A stretch of 64,000 bases of DNA from positions 32,571,715-32,635,714 of the forward strand of contig LS997562.1 of NCBI GenBank assembly GCA_000469685.2. The letters are read 5' to 3'. Shown one piece after another: positions 15,001 to 30,000 of the stretch. Source of the stretch: Haemonchus contortus. Its lineage: Eukaryota; Nematoda; Chromadorea; Rhabditida; Trichostrongylidae. The position numbers and the translations under genes were made by a program. Position 1 is the first letter of the stretch. Every line of letters starts with the position of its first letter. The notes beneath the pieces were generated by a model. It was not told the origin of the DNA, did not search any database, and saw only the letters and a program-made list of their open reading frames with translations.

Positions 15001-18000
15001 ACTTGGTAGACACTTTGCAAATTTGAAAATCGTCGTGTTAGGATACTTTCAAACGGTACTGAGGAATTGATGAAGAGATTGAAGGAGGCTGTCTAGGTGA
15101 TTCCAGGGAACTGAGGAATCCAATCATCAAAAAACTTGAAACACTGACATGGGGAAGCTTTCAAAAATTCCAGGATGCACCGTTCGTCTTTAGCCATGAG
15201 AAGATCATGTGGAAAAGACGGAACCGGAGGCTCTGGTATCTTCTCCCCGGGCTGTCGCGCTTGCCGCACTCGATCGCGCGCTATGAAGGGAAGGATTTGA
15301 ATTCCCAGTGAAGGGATACGGCAGTTGCTGCGGAACCACTGCCTCTGGCCGTGGGAATTCGGGGAGAATTTCTGCCACCCGGACTGTGCTTGTGTTCAGA
15401 GCGAATTCTTAAGTGCTCCCCGTGCTCCCATGCTGAACTTTGCGATCTCCACCATTTGTGCCTTCAGCGATTTTTTTGGGTGGGGGCGGGGCACTTTACA
15501 GTTACCAATTCGAACTAAATTAACAAAAATCATAATTTATCATCGAAGTAAGTGAATTCCGAGTCAAATGTCAAATGATTTTTGCTACAAAGCAACAGGA
15601 ACCCATACTTGGATAGTAAATCCTCATATGCTGAATGCCCACATTTACGAGCTACTAGCTGAGACCACTGAAGAATTCACGAAGGTACGGTGAGGTTCCT
15701 TCGTTACATTACGCGCAGACCAGGAAGGTCGACTTTAGTAGGGTTGTGAAGACGTTTGGTCGGATATTCACCAATTGGCCTTGATGTGTTGTCTACCGAT
15801 GCAGGTAAAACCAGTAATTGAAGGAACTGTTACTTGAAGTAAAAGGACCTTAGCACTCTGAGCAATGATGAATGATGGCAGGAAGAAACACATAAAGAGA
15901 GGTCGAAGAACCCGTGACCAGCAGAATTACAAGCAACAAATAAGAATGATAAAGGGAAATGAGGAGGAATCTACAGAGGAGGAATTCAGCGAACAGCTTG
16001 ACAGTGACTCACACTAGAAGCCTGTTTTCAAGTGTAGTACAATTATTACGGAAAGATTGGTAGATAAAAAAGCGTGATTAAATATATGAGTAAATAAACG
16101 AATAAATAAGTAAGCAAATAAAATGCTACTGCGTGATTACTACATTAGGAAGGAAGTTTGTGCACTAATCTGTTTCCTTCATACCTGTTCAAGGTCATAT
16201 TTGAAGCGGAGTTAGCAGTAAGTGTCCGTTATCAACAAGCTTTTCGATTACTTCCTCAGTAATCGCTCTTTTCTGTTTGGGGAGACTCCTACTGAATCCC
16301 AGTTGTCAACTAACTTTGGGGTACACCTTTCTTTAAGAATCGTGGTGGTGTTTTGAATGCGTATGCGGCCCATAATGAACTAGCCGATGTTTTAATCAAA
16401 GTTTATATCTCCCGAGACAGGTTTAATTCCACTTAAACTACTTCGGAGGATGCAAGGACTGTTTAGCCTAAGCGGCTATCCACCCAGGATTCGACACTTG
16501 CCCCATGGGTGTGGCAGTGTCACTGTCACCTGCCACTGCACCATCTTCGTCCTTATTTATAGAGTTGCGAAGCTGAGCTCTAAATCAAGAAATCTCAGTT
16601 CATTTATGAGTCCGTGAAGTTTTACCATAGCGGAAATCTATTCTACACCTAATGTGAATGTGGTTGAAGGAGAAACGCCATTGTTTCTTCTTCTTGAACT
16701 ATATGTATATGTACGTATGCCGGTGATAGCTACCTGAATTTTGCTGGCTAGTAAGTCATTTATTGAAAGCACTAGAAGGTAGCGATAGTAGTAATGCGCA
16801 GGATCCATAAGAGGTAACTCCCTCCTCTTTTCCTTCCCTATTTCTCGAAAAACTGAGTGTATCACAAAAAAAGTGTGTTTTTGGAAAGAAATGTCTAAAC
16901 TTCTGGTTGTTTCAAATGTTTTTTTCAGGAAGAGTGCAAAGATTGATTACGTGACGGTATTTAGAGGTTCTGTAGAGGTTTATTCAGTTATCAAATCAGT
17001 CCACTGACAACTGAGCACCGACTCGTTGTAGTCAGAGAGTTGTTCGATCTACGCAGGTTATTAGCCCAATGAGTAGTGCAAGTGAAACGCTATATTCCCC
17101 ACCCCCCTACCATATTCCTTTATCTGAACAGGAAAGGAAAAAGGGAATAAAAGGTCATTTATAAGCATGACAACATTTTTTATTCTACAATGAAGATTCT
17201 TTCATTTATTAATGAAAGCCGGAGAGTGTGCCAAACACCACACATTTCGGGCATAGGGTTCCTCCTATAAGTAGAAGTTGAGAGTAGAATAGGAAGATTA
17301 AATGTCATATCGCCAATCCTCCCAAATACAGGTAGGGCAGACTATCGTTTCCCCCACGAATACTCAATCACTACAGCACTTGGGTTACGGTATGCATGAC
17401 CACTTTGGATGACTTCGAAATAAGACAACTTCATCAAAAAGAAGAAAGTGGGACGATTGCTATGATTTTGCTTTTATCCATAACGAAGGTGATTTTCCCT
17501 GCATCTGATTGAAAATTGTGTCCTCTAATAGTAAACCTATGGGTTGAGGGGGAGGGGGGGAGGAGGGGGGGCTAATCAACTGCTTCCATAACCCCATATT
17601 TGTCGTGGGTTAAGGCGGTGTGCTATGAATAGAGGCACCGCCGACTTGCTTATTTGTCCACGGAATTTAATTCTGATCAACAGAATCGCTTAAATGCTAT
17701 CATCTAGCAAGAATTCTTAACTTCTTGTAGCTACTTTCCAATAAACTCACAACTGCAACGGGCTATGGGTCAGAAAGTGCCATCATTAGGTTTGTCCTGG
17801 TTTAGGTCAAAGGTGCACTACGACCTGTTTCTTCCTCTATAGTATAGCCGAAACAGAGTTGTGTAGTTTTCTCCAGAAGATGAAATTGGAAAACTCCGTA
17901 AACCACTGAACTACTGTACTGTTATGCGACCCTAACGAAGGCCAAACCTCGATTTTCCATGTAAGTATAGTTGGGAACACGGGCATGCTGAAGCTACCGT

Positions 18001-21000
18001 TCAACAGCTCGGATTCCCTACTAACACCCACACTTCTTGAATTGGGACGGTCTAGATGGAGGCGGAGACATGGGACATTTAAATATCTTTCTCGTCAGAG
18101 AAATGCGTGGTGAAGTAAAAAGTGGTCACACCTCCCTGTCAGTTCGGCAGATATTAACCTCTAGAGATTGTCTGATAAGTACATGGCTTAGTAGGAAGCA
18201 CAGGAGCTTCAATCTCCGACTGATCTCAATTTTCATCCTTCTCAAGACCGGGAGTACGTTCAAATAAACTTTCTGAATAGAAGTCACGTAGGCGGAGCGT
18301 ACTTCGAGGGCTGGATAATCGATTCTGCCATTACTGCAGTTCTAATCATAAAAGTTTCACTGGATAAGCCTTGCTGGAGTCCGAAGTCATGCATAAATCG
18401 GCCCACCCATTCTTCTTTCGTTGTTTACAACAGATTGAGGAGGCGCAGTCTATTTGGGGCTCACCGATGCGTCAGATCACATTGGAACGGAAGTCTTGAG
18501 AAATGCAGTAATTCACTTCTTAGCTATGCAATAAACTTTCGCTTTAAAGCCATTCGTTTATAACAACTTCGATAGTTTTACTTGCGGAGGTGGTACATAT
18601 CTGTGCCGCCTCAATGAGATTCAGTTCTCCCAAGAACAACTTTCCTCATAGCCATTACTCTGCTAGGACGAAGAGCCAGAGTTCTACTGGTTCATGGAAA
18701 ACATCCTACTTAATCATACATATAAATGGTTCAACGAATTCAAGGTCTCCATGCGTAGCGATTTACAGCGTTCATCCTCAGTGGATTACAGTCCTACAGT
18801 TGTACAGGATGAAAACTGGGGCAGTAATTTCTGAAAAGCCGGATTTTCGGCAAAACCACTGTAGCCCTCCTGTATGATACCCGTATTTGGTCTAAAAAAA
18901 GTGTAGTACTAGAAAAGCTTTTCTTAAGCCAGCACTGGTTGCTCTGACGTATTTAATTAAAACAGGGTTACCTCAGCCATGCCCTTAAGACGGTCAACGA
19001 TTGCTTCACAATTGAAAGGGATGAATAGCCCTTTTTCAGAGGTTGGAGAGAAATTAGAATTTCGGTGATGGTCAAAATATTACGAAAGGAATATATTTAT
19101 ATAATAAAAAGTGAAAAAATTTTGAAGCAAAAATTCCCGTTGAGTAAAGGTCCCTTCTCTGACAAATATGGAGTATTTTCAGAGCATTTTCCTCTCAATG
19201 GAGTTCCATTTGTATTACAAATGTTGACGATGAATGGCAATTTGGACACACCACGATTCTCAGCTCTCATTTATGGAGGTGTACTGCCGAGAAGTAATTT
19301 TAGAGGAAAGAAAAGAAATAAAAGTCTTATTCAGAGGGCATAATAATAAAGTGGGCATATGAAGAAGAGTAAAAATGGTTGACGTGAAATACCCTATCCC
19401 TTTTTACGTTTTCTTATACATAGTGATTTTAATGGAAATGTGCATATTCGTGAATTTGGACACGCTTAGATTAGCCAGATTTCCAGTTTCTTTTACTTTA
19501 CTTTTACATGAGTTCGGTGCTGTTTCTTTTTTTGGCAAGTACAGTTCACTAGAGAGGTGCAAGCCCAAGTAAATAATACTTGAAATGGCTAGTTGGATTT
19601 CAATACTAGAAGATTGGCAAGAAGGAAGCGTCAAGCACGCTTGGGAAATAAGGGCATGGTGCATTTGTATCGGTCGAGCTTGTCTTCTTCAAGGATCATT
19701 TCGTCTAAAAAAATGTTGTAAGCCAGTGAAAGCGGCTGAATTGCACTGAGGTTACTAACCCTGACTGAAAAAACTGCCGGTTTGCTAGAAAAATGATTAG
19801 TTTGTTACATAGGAGGATGTAATTCCTGAAGAGACTTCTAGAAAAGTTTTTATGTATTACATAACCGATTTCTACAGCTGAACCACAAATGATTCGAAAA
19901 AATTTCGAAATTATGACTGCTACAGTCGCACGAAATCCTAGAAAGGAAGAACAGATGAAGAAGGTATGTATATATCCAATTTCGCAGGAAAAAAATAAGA
20001 ATTTCAAATACGGATATTAATATCTAGGGAATTTCTGCCATATTCTGCCCAGTTACCCGAAGAGTGCTTCACTGTGAGTTTTATCAAAATTTCGATGCAA
20101 AACAGACTACCGTATCCCTGCAGTTTTTCCAACAGTAAAGAAGCTAGCAGGATTGCTTCGAAAGAAAGACGTCCGAAACTTGCAGAGCCTTTTCAAAACA
20201 GATCGTTGGTTTTTGAAAGTGACAGGCTTCCAGATATAACTAATGAACTCTTCGCTTTCCTAATTTTTTTGATTTCACATCATTCCAATCATTTTGATAA
20301 GTTGCTTGCAGACTCTCTGCCTTGCAGTGAATAAAAATAGCACCTGCCACGGTCTCGCCCTCGCACATGCCAGCTGACACTCCTCCCGTCCGTCATTCCT
20401 CAATTGACCAGTTGTTCTCACCGGATCCTACTGATTACTGATGTTTACTGGTGTCATTGTGATTAAAAGCGAGCTTGCTGGAGAATATGTGAAGTTTCAG
20501 ATGATGGGTCTAGGGTCACTAAGAAGGGAAACATTGCAATATAAGCAAGTAAATATGGAACATAGCAAGAAAAAATGAGACAAACTCTTGCAGTAGCCAT
20601 CAAAGAAGTGGTAAGTAATGCGAAGTAAGACCCAGTTCAGAGAAGTAAATTGTTGCTTGAGAAAATAATAAAGGAAGAGAGAAAAGATGAAGGAATGAAA
20701 GAAATAAGGTTATCCTAAGCGTGTAAATGAGTGGAAGGAGTCTCAGAAACACCGAAAGTGCTAACTGTGTCGATCTACTTCCATATTGGTGATAACATAT
20801 TCGAGTCATAGGTAATGTTGGTGTCGTGCAGGGGAGGTACTATCGCATCCGCGATAGGAGGATCGAATCCCGGATTGATACCTATCTATACCGATCACGG
20901 CTTCCATCACTACGAGATCATTTGAATGGTACCGGACCATTTTTGGAGTATAAATGTGCTGACTCACATATTGGCTGGTAAATGCAAGCCATGTATAGGC

Positions 21001-24000
21001 CCCATGCGCATTCAAACGTCATTGCGATGCGATTGGAGGTCGAATGCGGGGCACTTCCCAGAAGAAGGGGTAAACACCGTCAAAAGATGTTGCTCTTAGG
21101 ACTTTAATCACTTCTTAAGCATAATTTGGCTTTTTCATTCGTCACATCAAGCCAAAAAAACGACCGGAAGACCGTTAAAGGTTCTTTCACAAACCGTTTA
21201 TGTAACTATGGTGGCATGAATCGACTACGGAAACCCAGACTGATGTACTGGTAATTCTATCCTCTTAGCATGTGGGTATAAAGCGATCTTAGCTACTGCT
21301 CAGTGTCAACACTTGCGAATTACTGATTACATGTCATCGAAGAAAAGCATCATGTACAGCATAGTGAAAAACCGGAAATGAGAGCTCAGAAAGGATGAAT
21401 GATGAAAATATGAAAACATCAGGAAAAGGAGGAAAATGTAAGATTTGAAAAGTCTAAGTAATCCCATAGAACAAGAAGTTATGAAGAACAGAACCATCGA
21501 CTACATTGATATAAGTTGTATAGAAGCTGTGTGAAGGAACGGTAAAAATGATTGAAGGAGAAAAGCAAGCCAGGAAGACTTTCCTAATAAGAATTTTTTA
21601 AAAATTTGATTTCAGAAAAGGCACGTGGAAAGAAAATGGCAAGCTTTTCTCATACGACGCTTCTGGGTAGGATCACGAATTCCATCTGCTGAAGCTAAAC
21701 AGACCTTAGGCGCTTTCAGCACCACATCAGACTTGGTTGAAAGGAAATAGCATTGAGGATTCATCAGCCACCATTAATAAGAAATACGACTTCAAATCAT
21801 ATTTAGATTGAGCTAAAGGTGTGGGTCATATCAGGTAAATCTCGACTCATTCCTTTTCTTGAATTAATCTATTCTATTCTTGTATTCAATCGTTCTATTC
21901 AACTTGATTAATTTTAGTTTAGTCATTTTTTAATCTTACGTCGTCGTCTTACGGAAATACTTTATTACTTTTCAAAAAACTCCTTTTTACATATCTCTTT
22001 TTCTACTGTTAGATTCTTCTTAGGCATGCTCCGTCACCTCTGGTTGGAGCACCTAGTGAACCCTCACACCTTACCTTCGTACCACGGTTAGAACCCCCCC
22101 CCCCCCCCCACTAATTTTCCTACAATTTTCCCATCACTCGAAGAATGGTGTTACCTTTGCCGTTCTGAAAAGTAAGAGATATTGTTTTCATTCTGATCCC
22201 GATAATTGCAGCAATTTCTTGATCCTACAACCGTGTAGTAATCCCTACTATCATTTCCTAATCTCACTTATACTGTGGCGACGGGTGGTTTATTTGCTAT
22301 TATGCAGTTGTGGCGCACTCAATTAAGTGTATAAATAAATTTAAAAAAATAAATAAGTGCTGGATGTTCATCCTGCATCGACCATGACTTACGAAACCCT
22401 ATATCTTCTGCGTTTAATGTGATTTTTGTTGCAGTAGGGGGTATCAATCAATACTGTTTTCATTATAAACTATCATGAAATGCTCGGTTTTCATTGAAGC
22501 GACATTCCAGATGTTACCACCCACGAAGTAAAATAACTTTCGAATAACTGCAGTTCTAAGAGTGTGACAGAGATAGAAAACAATATTTTGCACATGTTGC
22601 GTACAGCTGAACAATGAAATTTGCCAAAAGGAACGCTTTCAGTGTAAGGCCCGTAGGCGTATTTGGCAGAACTTCGGCTTCGGTTTATAATAAAATGATA
22701 TTTCTGGTTTGAAAGGCTTGATGGCTTTTTATTGGTCGAGTGGACGGGATTCAGTTGTCAAGACTCGAAGCTTACTACTAATAAACGTCGGTAATTTCCA
22801 ATTCAATCAGATGGCCTCATACCCGCATAGTCCCACATTGTACTAGTATATGAGAGATAGACTTTAAACAGTCATCGTCGACTAAGTAGGATAGGTACCT
22901 TGAGACATCCGAAAAAGTTAATATCGCAAATAAAGACATTGAGAGAAGCTTCGCAATCAAGCTAACGAACCGGGACAATAAAAAATACGGAACAAACGGT
23001 GCTCCTCAAAAATTTCATGAGAGGAAGATTAGAAAAAACAAGAATTTGATTGCTGACAGGACTTCAAAAGCAAAAAGTATTGGATTTTAAACGTTTTCTT
23101 TCGGATTTTCTTCTTTTTTCTTTCTTTTGAGTTTTTTCTGTACTTTTTGAGGTGGTTTCTTCTGTATAGTGTGTAGATCACTCCAACCTCCCATACCGTA
23201 ACTCTGAGAAGCTTTTTGAAATAAATGAGTAGCCTACTCCAGCCTTTGAGTTTAACTGTTTTTCAGCCAAAAAGGTAGAGGGCTTTTTTATGATAGAGTT
23301 TTAAATTGATTCTGAAGAGAGGCAAGAAGGGTGTTTTTATAGTAACATACTTTGCTTCGCAAGAGAACAGTCTTCTTCATGCTGTAGCGAAGGAATCGAA
23401 GAAGAAAATCCGGGTTGTTCCCGATGTGTCAGAGAAGACCAATAGAAGATTCAAAAGGTCCGCCATTCATCACTCACTAGGAATTCTTTATCTTATTTTC
23501 CGATAGTAACTTAAGTGACAACGCCGAGAATTCACTACTAACTTAGAATTTTAAAGGCACTATTTCACGATTGTTTTGAGGCACCCATTTTATGATGAAA
23601 AGAAGAAGTGTTGATGTAGATTAGTGTATCGATGGCGAAAAAAGTGAGAGAATCCGCTCACTTCGCGAAAAATGCGAAAATAAGCTCCTTAAGAGTAGTG
23701 GCGATAGAGGTTGTACGATACTACCATGACGGAAAGGCACGAAGGGGTAGTCGGACGAGATTTCATTGTTATAATTGCGCTAGGAGCTGGCTACATCAAG
23801 TCAAAATTGTATAGAACTGCCTTCCTCTGTCGCCATGGGTCATGACAAGTTTTTTGAATTCCCTACATGGGAGTCCCTTGAGATAGTGCAGCCTCTATAA
23901 CACCGCTGAGACTCGTCCACTGTGGGTGTGGCATTCATAAGATACAATGTATGGTCCCTTATTCTGCCCTATCCAGGAGTTTCTTGACCTCACATTAGCA

Positions 24001-27000
24001 CATATGGTATCATGAGGGGCCTCGAATTTATCCCATGGGCAAATCTCAGGAACAATTTTTTTGTTAACTGTGCCTTTAACAAATCTGAACACACCAGTTG
24101 ATAAACTGAGTGCCTTCTAACTTCTGCCTGATTTCCTTCCAAATCAATGGCAACGGTCGACATTTCATTTCCATCTCAAAATTTTTTGACGGACCTATGC
24201 GAAAACTCCATAACACTCTGTTTCATTTATGCAAAGTGTAAAGTTTCCAATGCCTCTCTAAAAATAAAACGATTCCCCGTGTGAAAAGCTCAAATATATC
24301 TCGGAGAAGATACAATCGCGTGTGGGCTCGCGGTTTTTAAAAAGTTCCGTCTCGAGGATTGATTTCGTACCTATGCTTTTTAGGTACTACTTCCTATCTG
24401 CTACTCCGCATTACACTGCCCAGACCCTTAGCTACTTCTCATCTTACTTTAGAGAAAAACAGGTTATGCCAGGACTTGCAGCCCACGAATATCATATGTC
24501 GGCTGATATGCTGCCTCTTCAGCTACATAGAAAAGCAGCCACACCCTTTTCGCTGTAGCCTGAGGATACTGTGAAGGTTAAAATGAAGAGTATCTCCTTC
24601 AAATTGGCCCCATTTTCATCTCTTCTCACAGACGCTCAAGAAAATCGCGTATACAACCTTAAACTGAACTGACCAGGTCCCTCTTCTCTCCGATTGCGGA
24701 TTTTTGGACCACATTAGTTAGGACACCGACTTGGACACAGCTCCTCCCGGACCTATTCAAGTAAAAATTCATCACTTCGTAGATTGGGGAGGATAATTTG
24801 AGAGATGGCACAGAGCACTTTAAGCTTTATGATCTGATACGAATGAAGGAGAACGTTTAATTCCTAAAAGATCTCCGAAACTAGCAGACTGCGGAGTTGA
24901 CTGGAATGAAAAATGTCCTCACAAAGCCTGGACAGGCAAAATATGGGCCAATCCAGACTGCACAATTTTTCCTTAACAATAACGAAATCAGGCCCAGTTA
25001 CATGAAGAATTGGAGAATATCTTATACAGCCGAGAGCAGGAACGAACTGACCAAACGATCCCCTTTTTTCAAGCCAGTTAAATGATTTGTTTGGCAAGGA
25101 TACTAGTCTCATAGTTATTGTTTAGTCAGGCACATTCCTAAAAAGCGGTTACAATGGAGTGGGTGACTTGGAGAGTACGCCACCCTTCGAGGAAACTCTT
25201 AATCAACCGATGCAATCCTACTTTTATTTTGAAATAATTCAGAATTTCCCAGTTTTTAACTAAAAAGTCGGAGAGTAGAGAGAGAGGAGGGAACCTTCGA
25301 GACAAAGCAATAATTAGAATAAATTTGAAGGAAATAAAAATATAACCATCTTTATGTTACTCAATGGTAGGAGGTCCACAATTTTTAACGATTCTCAAAT
25401 TAAATACCGTATGATAGCTCATGAAAGGGAACGTCTATGGGCTCTACTGTTGCACGAATGAGCCATATTCCTTGTGGTTGTTTCAAGACAACACAAAGTT
25501 TGTTAGGTTGACCAAATAGCTACAGCCACTGGAGGTGGTTTCAGGGATGGGTGATGGATGAAAAAATCGGTTTACCTACATGGCAAAAACTGCAAACTGT
25601 CTATTTCTGAATGTCTATTCTCGAAAGCGTAATAAAACTGATCATCAAGGGATTCTTTCCAGAAAAATTTAAGTATCCCTTTCGAAACAGTGCCCAAAAA
25701 CTTCCTCTCTATGAAACCCTACCTTGTTCATTTTATCAGTACTGATACATTTGTGGATCGCTTCACTCATAAAGTCATAGAGATTTGATGGCACAAACTC
25801 TCTAGGGGGACCCCTGGATGGAAGTGAGACTGAGATGACAGACAAAGATAGAAAGCATCAAAGAGAATGATAACGAATGACAAGCCTCAGTTGGCATTCT
25901 CACACCCGCTTGGCTAAATCGGTTGGCTTAAATGGACAGGATTGGTTTTCAAAGAGGTTTTTGTAGAGCTCTTAAATCCCACATTTACTTCAAAATATTT
26001 ACTGGTAAGCACTCGATATTTTGGTACTGCTTATGATATTATTCCTTTGCAGCATCGGGCAAAGCTAATTTCTGGATCAGACCACTCGCAGCGGATTTGA
26101 TCTGGTTATAGTTCAGTGTACGAAAGATAGTAACGCCATATCCTGGCTATCATGCCTATCAGATTCATATGGTTACAACAGTTTACTTATTAACGAAGGG
26201 AATAGTTTGACGGAGGAGTTTCAGCGACAAATTAACTCAGGGAAGACTTCGAAGCCACGTTGAAGTGAGCAAACTTTCTTTTCACTTTCACGAATCTTTG
26301 ACTTCTCCTCAAGTAACTCGTAGCGTAAACCAACTCAGTAATAGTAGAAAAGTTCAGTTATAGTATTTAGGAAAACTTGAGAGGAGTCTCGTCGGAAAAA
26401 CGAAGAATTTGGAAGAGGGTTTTCAAGAAATGGACGGCTCTTTCTGCGTAAATCATGAGGGATGCGCCCCGCATTCGATTTCCATTCAGAATCGTAGTGG
26501 CTAGTGAATGCGTATGTGGCCTATAAATGACTTGCAATGGCCAGCCGATGTACAAGCCAGTGCTTTTATCCTCCCAGTCGAGCACGATACCAATTCACTG
26601 ACCCACGAGAGATGGATGGCTTGGTTGGCATAGGCGGACATCGATCCGGGATTCGAACCCGTGACCACGCGTATGTGATATGAGCCACTTGTCACTACAC
26701 CATCACCGCGAAAGGAGTTTCAAGATTCGATAGTTTTCCATATCTTTAAAAGAGAACGAATTACTAAATAAATGTGAGAGTAAGATAGTCATTCTCAAAA
26801 CAACTGGACTCTCCAAACAGATACTCATACAACGGTTCTCCCCAAACTGTTCGATTATTTCTTTCAAAACTGGAAACCGCTACAATTGTGAGTAACGCTC
26901 ATGGTGAAACTATTATGAGAGTGAGGAGGATTAATGAAGAAAATCACATTACTCGACGGAAGGCAGAATCGAGTGCTTTCAGGGAGAAATCCCTCTCAAA

Positions 27001-30000
27001 ATTTGTTTCTTACTCTCACTTCTTTCACACAACCATTGTATAAGGTACAATAACGTAATAACAGTAGAAGATAGAGGTTCTTTGGGAGTTGATCAACCCT
27101 CTTGGATGAAAACGTGCATCCGACTTCCACTCTCATTCCTAGTGGCGTTTTGAATGCTTTATGTATACGTTTTGAATGCTTTACAATGACTTCCAGTGAC
27201 TAGCCGATGTATAAGTTGGTATTATGATTCTCCCACACTAGTCGGGCAAATACCAGCTAACCGAACCCGGGGAGATGGAAGACTTTGTGGAGGGTATCAC
27301 ATCGTGGTTCAACACCCAGGCCTGCGCACCTAGCATTACATCACTCACAAAACAGTAAAAATATGGAGACAGTATTATGTATATAACAGTAACGATATGG
27401 TGATAGATCTAATTATAAATCAAACAGAAAATATAAATTTAGATGGATCAATATAATATATGAGGTGGTAATAGGACTAGGAGGTTATTAGGTCCCAAGT
27501 TTCGTACAGATAGGAACCCACTTAGAGCGTATTTGATAGAACCGGAATGAGAAATTTCAACTGTAACGTCTCTGAGCATATAAGACATTCTAGTAATGAC
27601 CCCTATTCTCCCTTCTTAGGGCGGCGTAAACACTAAGTAATTTCATGCTTTCACTAATATTTGAATTCCATTTTCCATCGTCTTCAACGGAGCGAAAAAA
27701 TTTTTCCTCATCTTTGATCCCAAAGAGTGATGAGCACAAATCCAATTTATTACAAGTTTCTACTACAATCAACCATCTACCTAATATAATCGTCTTGAAA
27801 ATGCTAACTGGTTGACTTCCATGGTCTCAAATTTTTCAAAATAATCCATGGCAATCGCTTCTAGTCAAGAAATTTCTTCAAAAGAAGTTGGAACCTGTGC
27901 GATAGCTACGTTATGAGAGACTGAAGCTATGTCAAGGATATATGGGCACAGACTGGCCCATATATTCCCATATATCCTTGACATAGCCTCAGTCTCTCAT
28001 AACGTTGCTATCGCTAAGGTTCCAATTTCTCTTTAAGAAATTTCTAGACCCCTCACGACAAGTAGCATTTTAAACGATAATCCTCTGTTCAAACTGTATA
28101 CAGAAAATGAACAGGCAGAAAATGAGAAAAGAATTTTACAACATTTTGCCCTTCCTAATGGGTATTCAAAACCATGAAAACCCACCCAAACGCCGTCTTC
28201 AGAATTCTTCTTCCGCATTTCAATTTCTATTTTTAATATATCATATTATTATATCATGTTATAGTAATATACATTGATAGAATATAGTACATTCAAGAAT
28301 ATAACAAATTATATTATAGTTGAATCTGTTTTGCGGGACCTAATTGTTATGTTGGCCATATAGATTCTGAAAACCACTCTCTAGTAATGGATCAGCGCAT
28401 CTGCCAGAATAAGTACTTCAAAATAATTCTTCCGAAAGGCGATTGAAGGGTTCGTGGAAGGGTTCAGGCCTTAGCAAATCTATCATGTTATGAGCTATGT
28501 GTACCAGTAAATCGGGATACTTCCAAGTGCTTTCGCCCAATCAGAATAAAAGCTTCCCTCTGAGACCCCAAAATGGCAAGACGAACGTCACTTAGCTTTT
28601 ACAGGACGTGCTTTTCTCGAGAACCTTCACAGAGTGAAGAAATTTAGAAGTTTGGCGCATACTTGGCGCAAATTCCTCGAAATTTCCCCGTTCACGAAAG
28701 TTTAAAGGGGAATGCATGGATATAGCATCGACCCCATCGATGAGATACTTTGTGTTGTGCGAAAACGCAGTTGCTGTTCGGTGTAAAAGCCTCGTCCCGT
28801 TGAATGGTGAAAATGCTCCCTACGAAAGATGCATTGCTCCAGTCAAGAAGCAAAAGAACAAGACCTCAGGATCGCGAAAAAATCGAAGACGCCAGAAAAA
28901 TATGTTACGTGGGAGTGCTCAGAAAAGAAATGAAAAAGACTTTCGAAACAGACAGGTTGGTAAAAAGTGAAAGAGAGGCTCACTCCAAGCAAATATAAAA
29001 AATGCTCAACCGCTTATTTGTTCGTATACATTCATTACAATTTTTAGGATACCAGCCATTTTATTTGGGGATGAGTTATGTTATTTATGCAATCCTTCGA
29101 ATCAGTGCAAGTGATCTCAAAGATATTCTTAGCCGCTAATCATGCTGGGACATTTCAGGGACCTGATTTAATGGGAATAAGGCATGAACAACGAAAAAGA
29201 AAGCTCACAGAAATCGGTAGAAAATTTTTAACAAGAAAGCAGCTCAAATTCGTTGCAAATTTTGAGGTGAACCAATTTTTAAACTCCTCAAGTATGGAAA
29301 AATAGAAAAAGAAAAATAGCCGTCACGTTGGCCATGTGAAAAGGTCAAGATAAAGAAGATACATGAAAAGACGCGGTTCATCCCTCCCTCGCTAAGTCTA
29401 GCTCAGTCGATAATCGATGGAATAGTTGTAGAGTAGTATAGATTCGTAATATTAAAATGACGTTATGAAGAAAGCCAAAAACAGAAGAAAAGCAGTTATC
29501 AAGAACAAGGTCGATGGGCGGAATAAATCATAAGAAGCCCAGTTTCCTGAGAAGCGGAAGAAGGCTCTCCAAAATAAAAATTAAATTCAAAACAAAATAC
29601 GGTTCAGTACTGTGGGAATGAATCAATTGAGAAATAACTTCTTTTTTGGTAGAATGGAGGGCATCCGAGCACAGAGTTGAACGAGATTCTCATTCTTGGA
29701 AAAAAAATGAAATCCCAACACAAAATTCCAAGTGAACCTATGAGTTCAGCCAGAAAATAAAAACTTTGAGAAACTCAATGAACTTTCCTGGCTTTCGCAG
29801 ATGACTCGAAAAATCCCAAAAATAGCCTCCAAAGTTCAGATATGGATTGAATTAGTGAAGGAGCTGTGAAGAAAAAGAAAAGCTGAGAAAAGAAAGTCGT
29901 AGGAGAATGACGTCGCCTCAAAGATGGCAACAAACATTGGCCATGACATGTATGGCATATGGCTGAGGAGGATTTGAGATCATTTAAAAAAAATTTGGTC

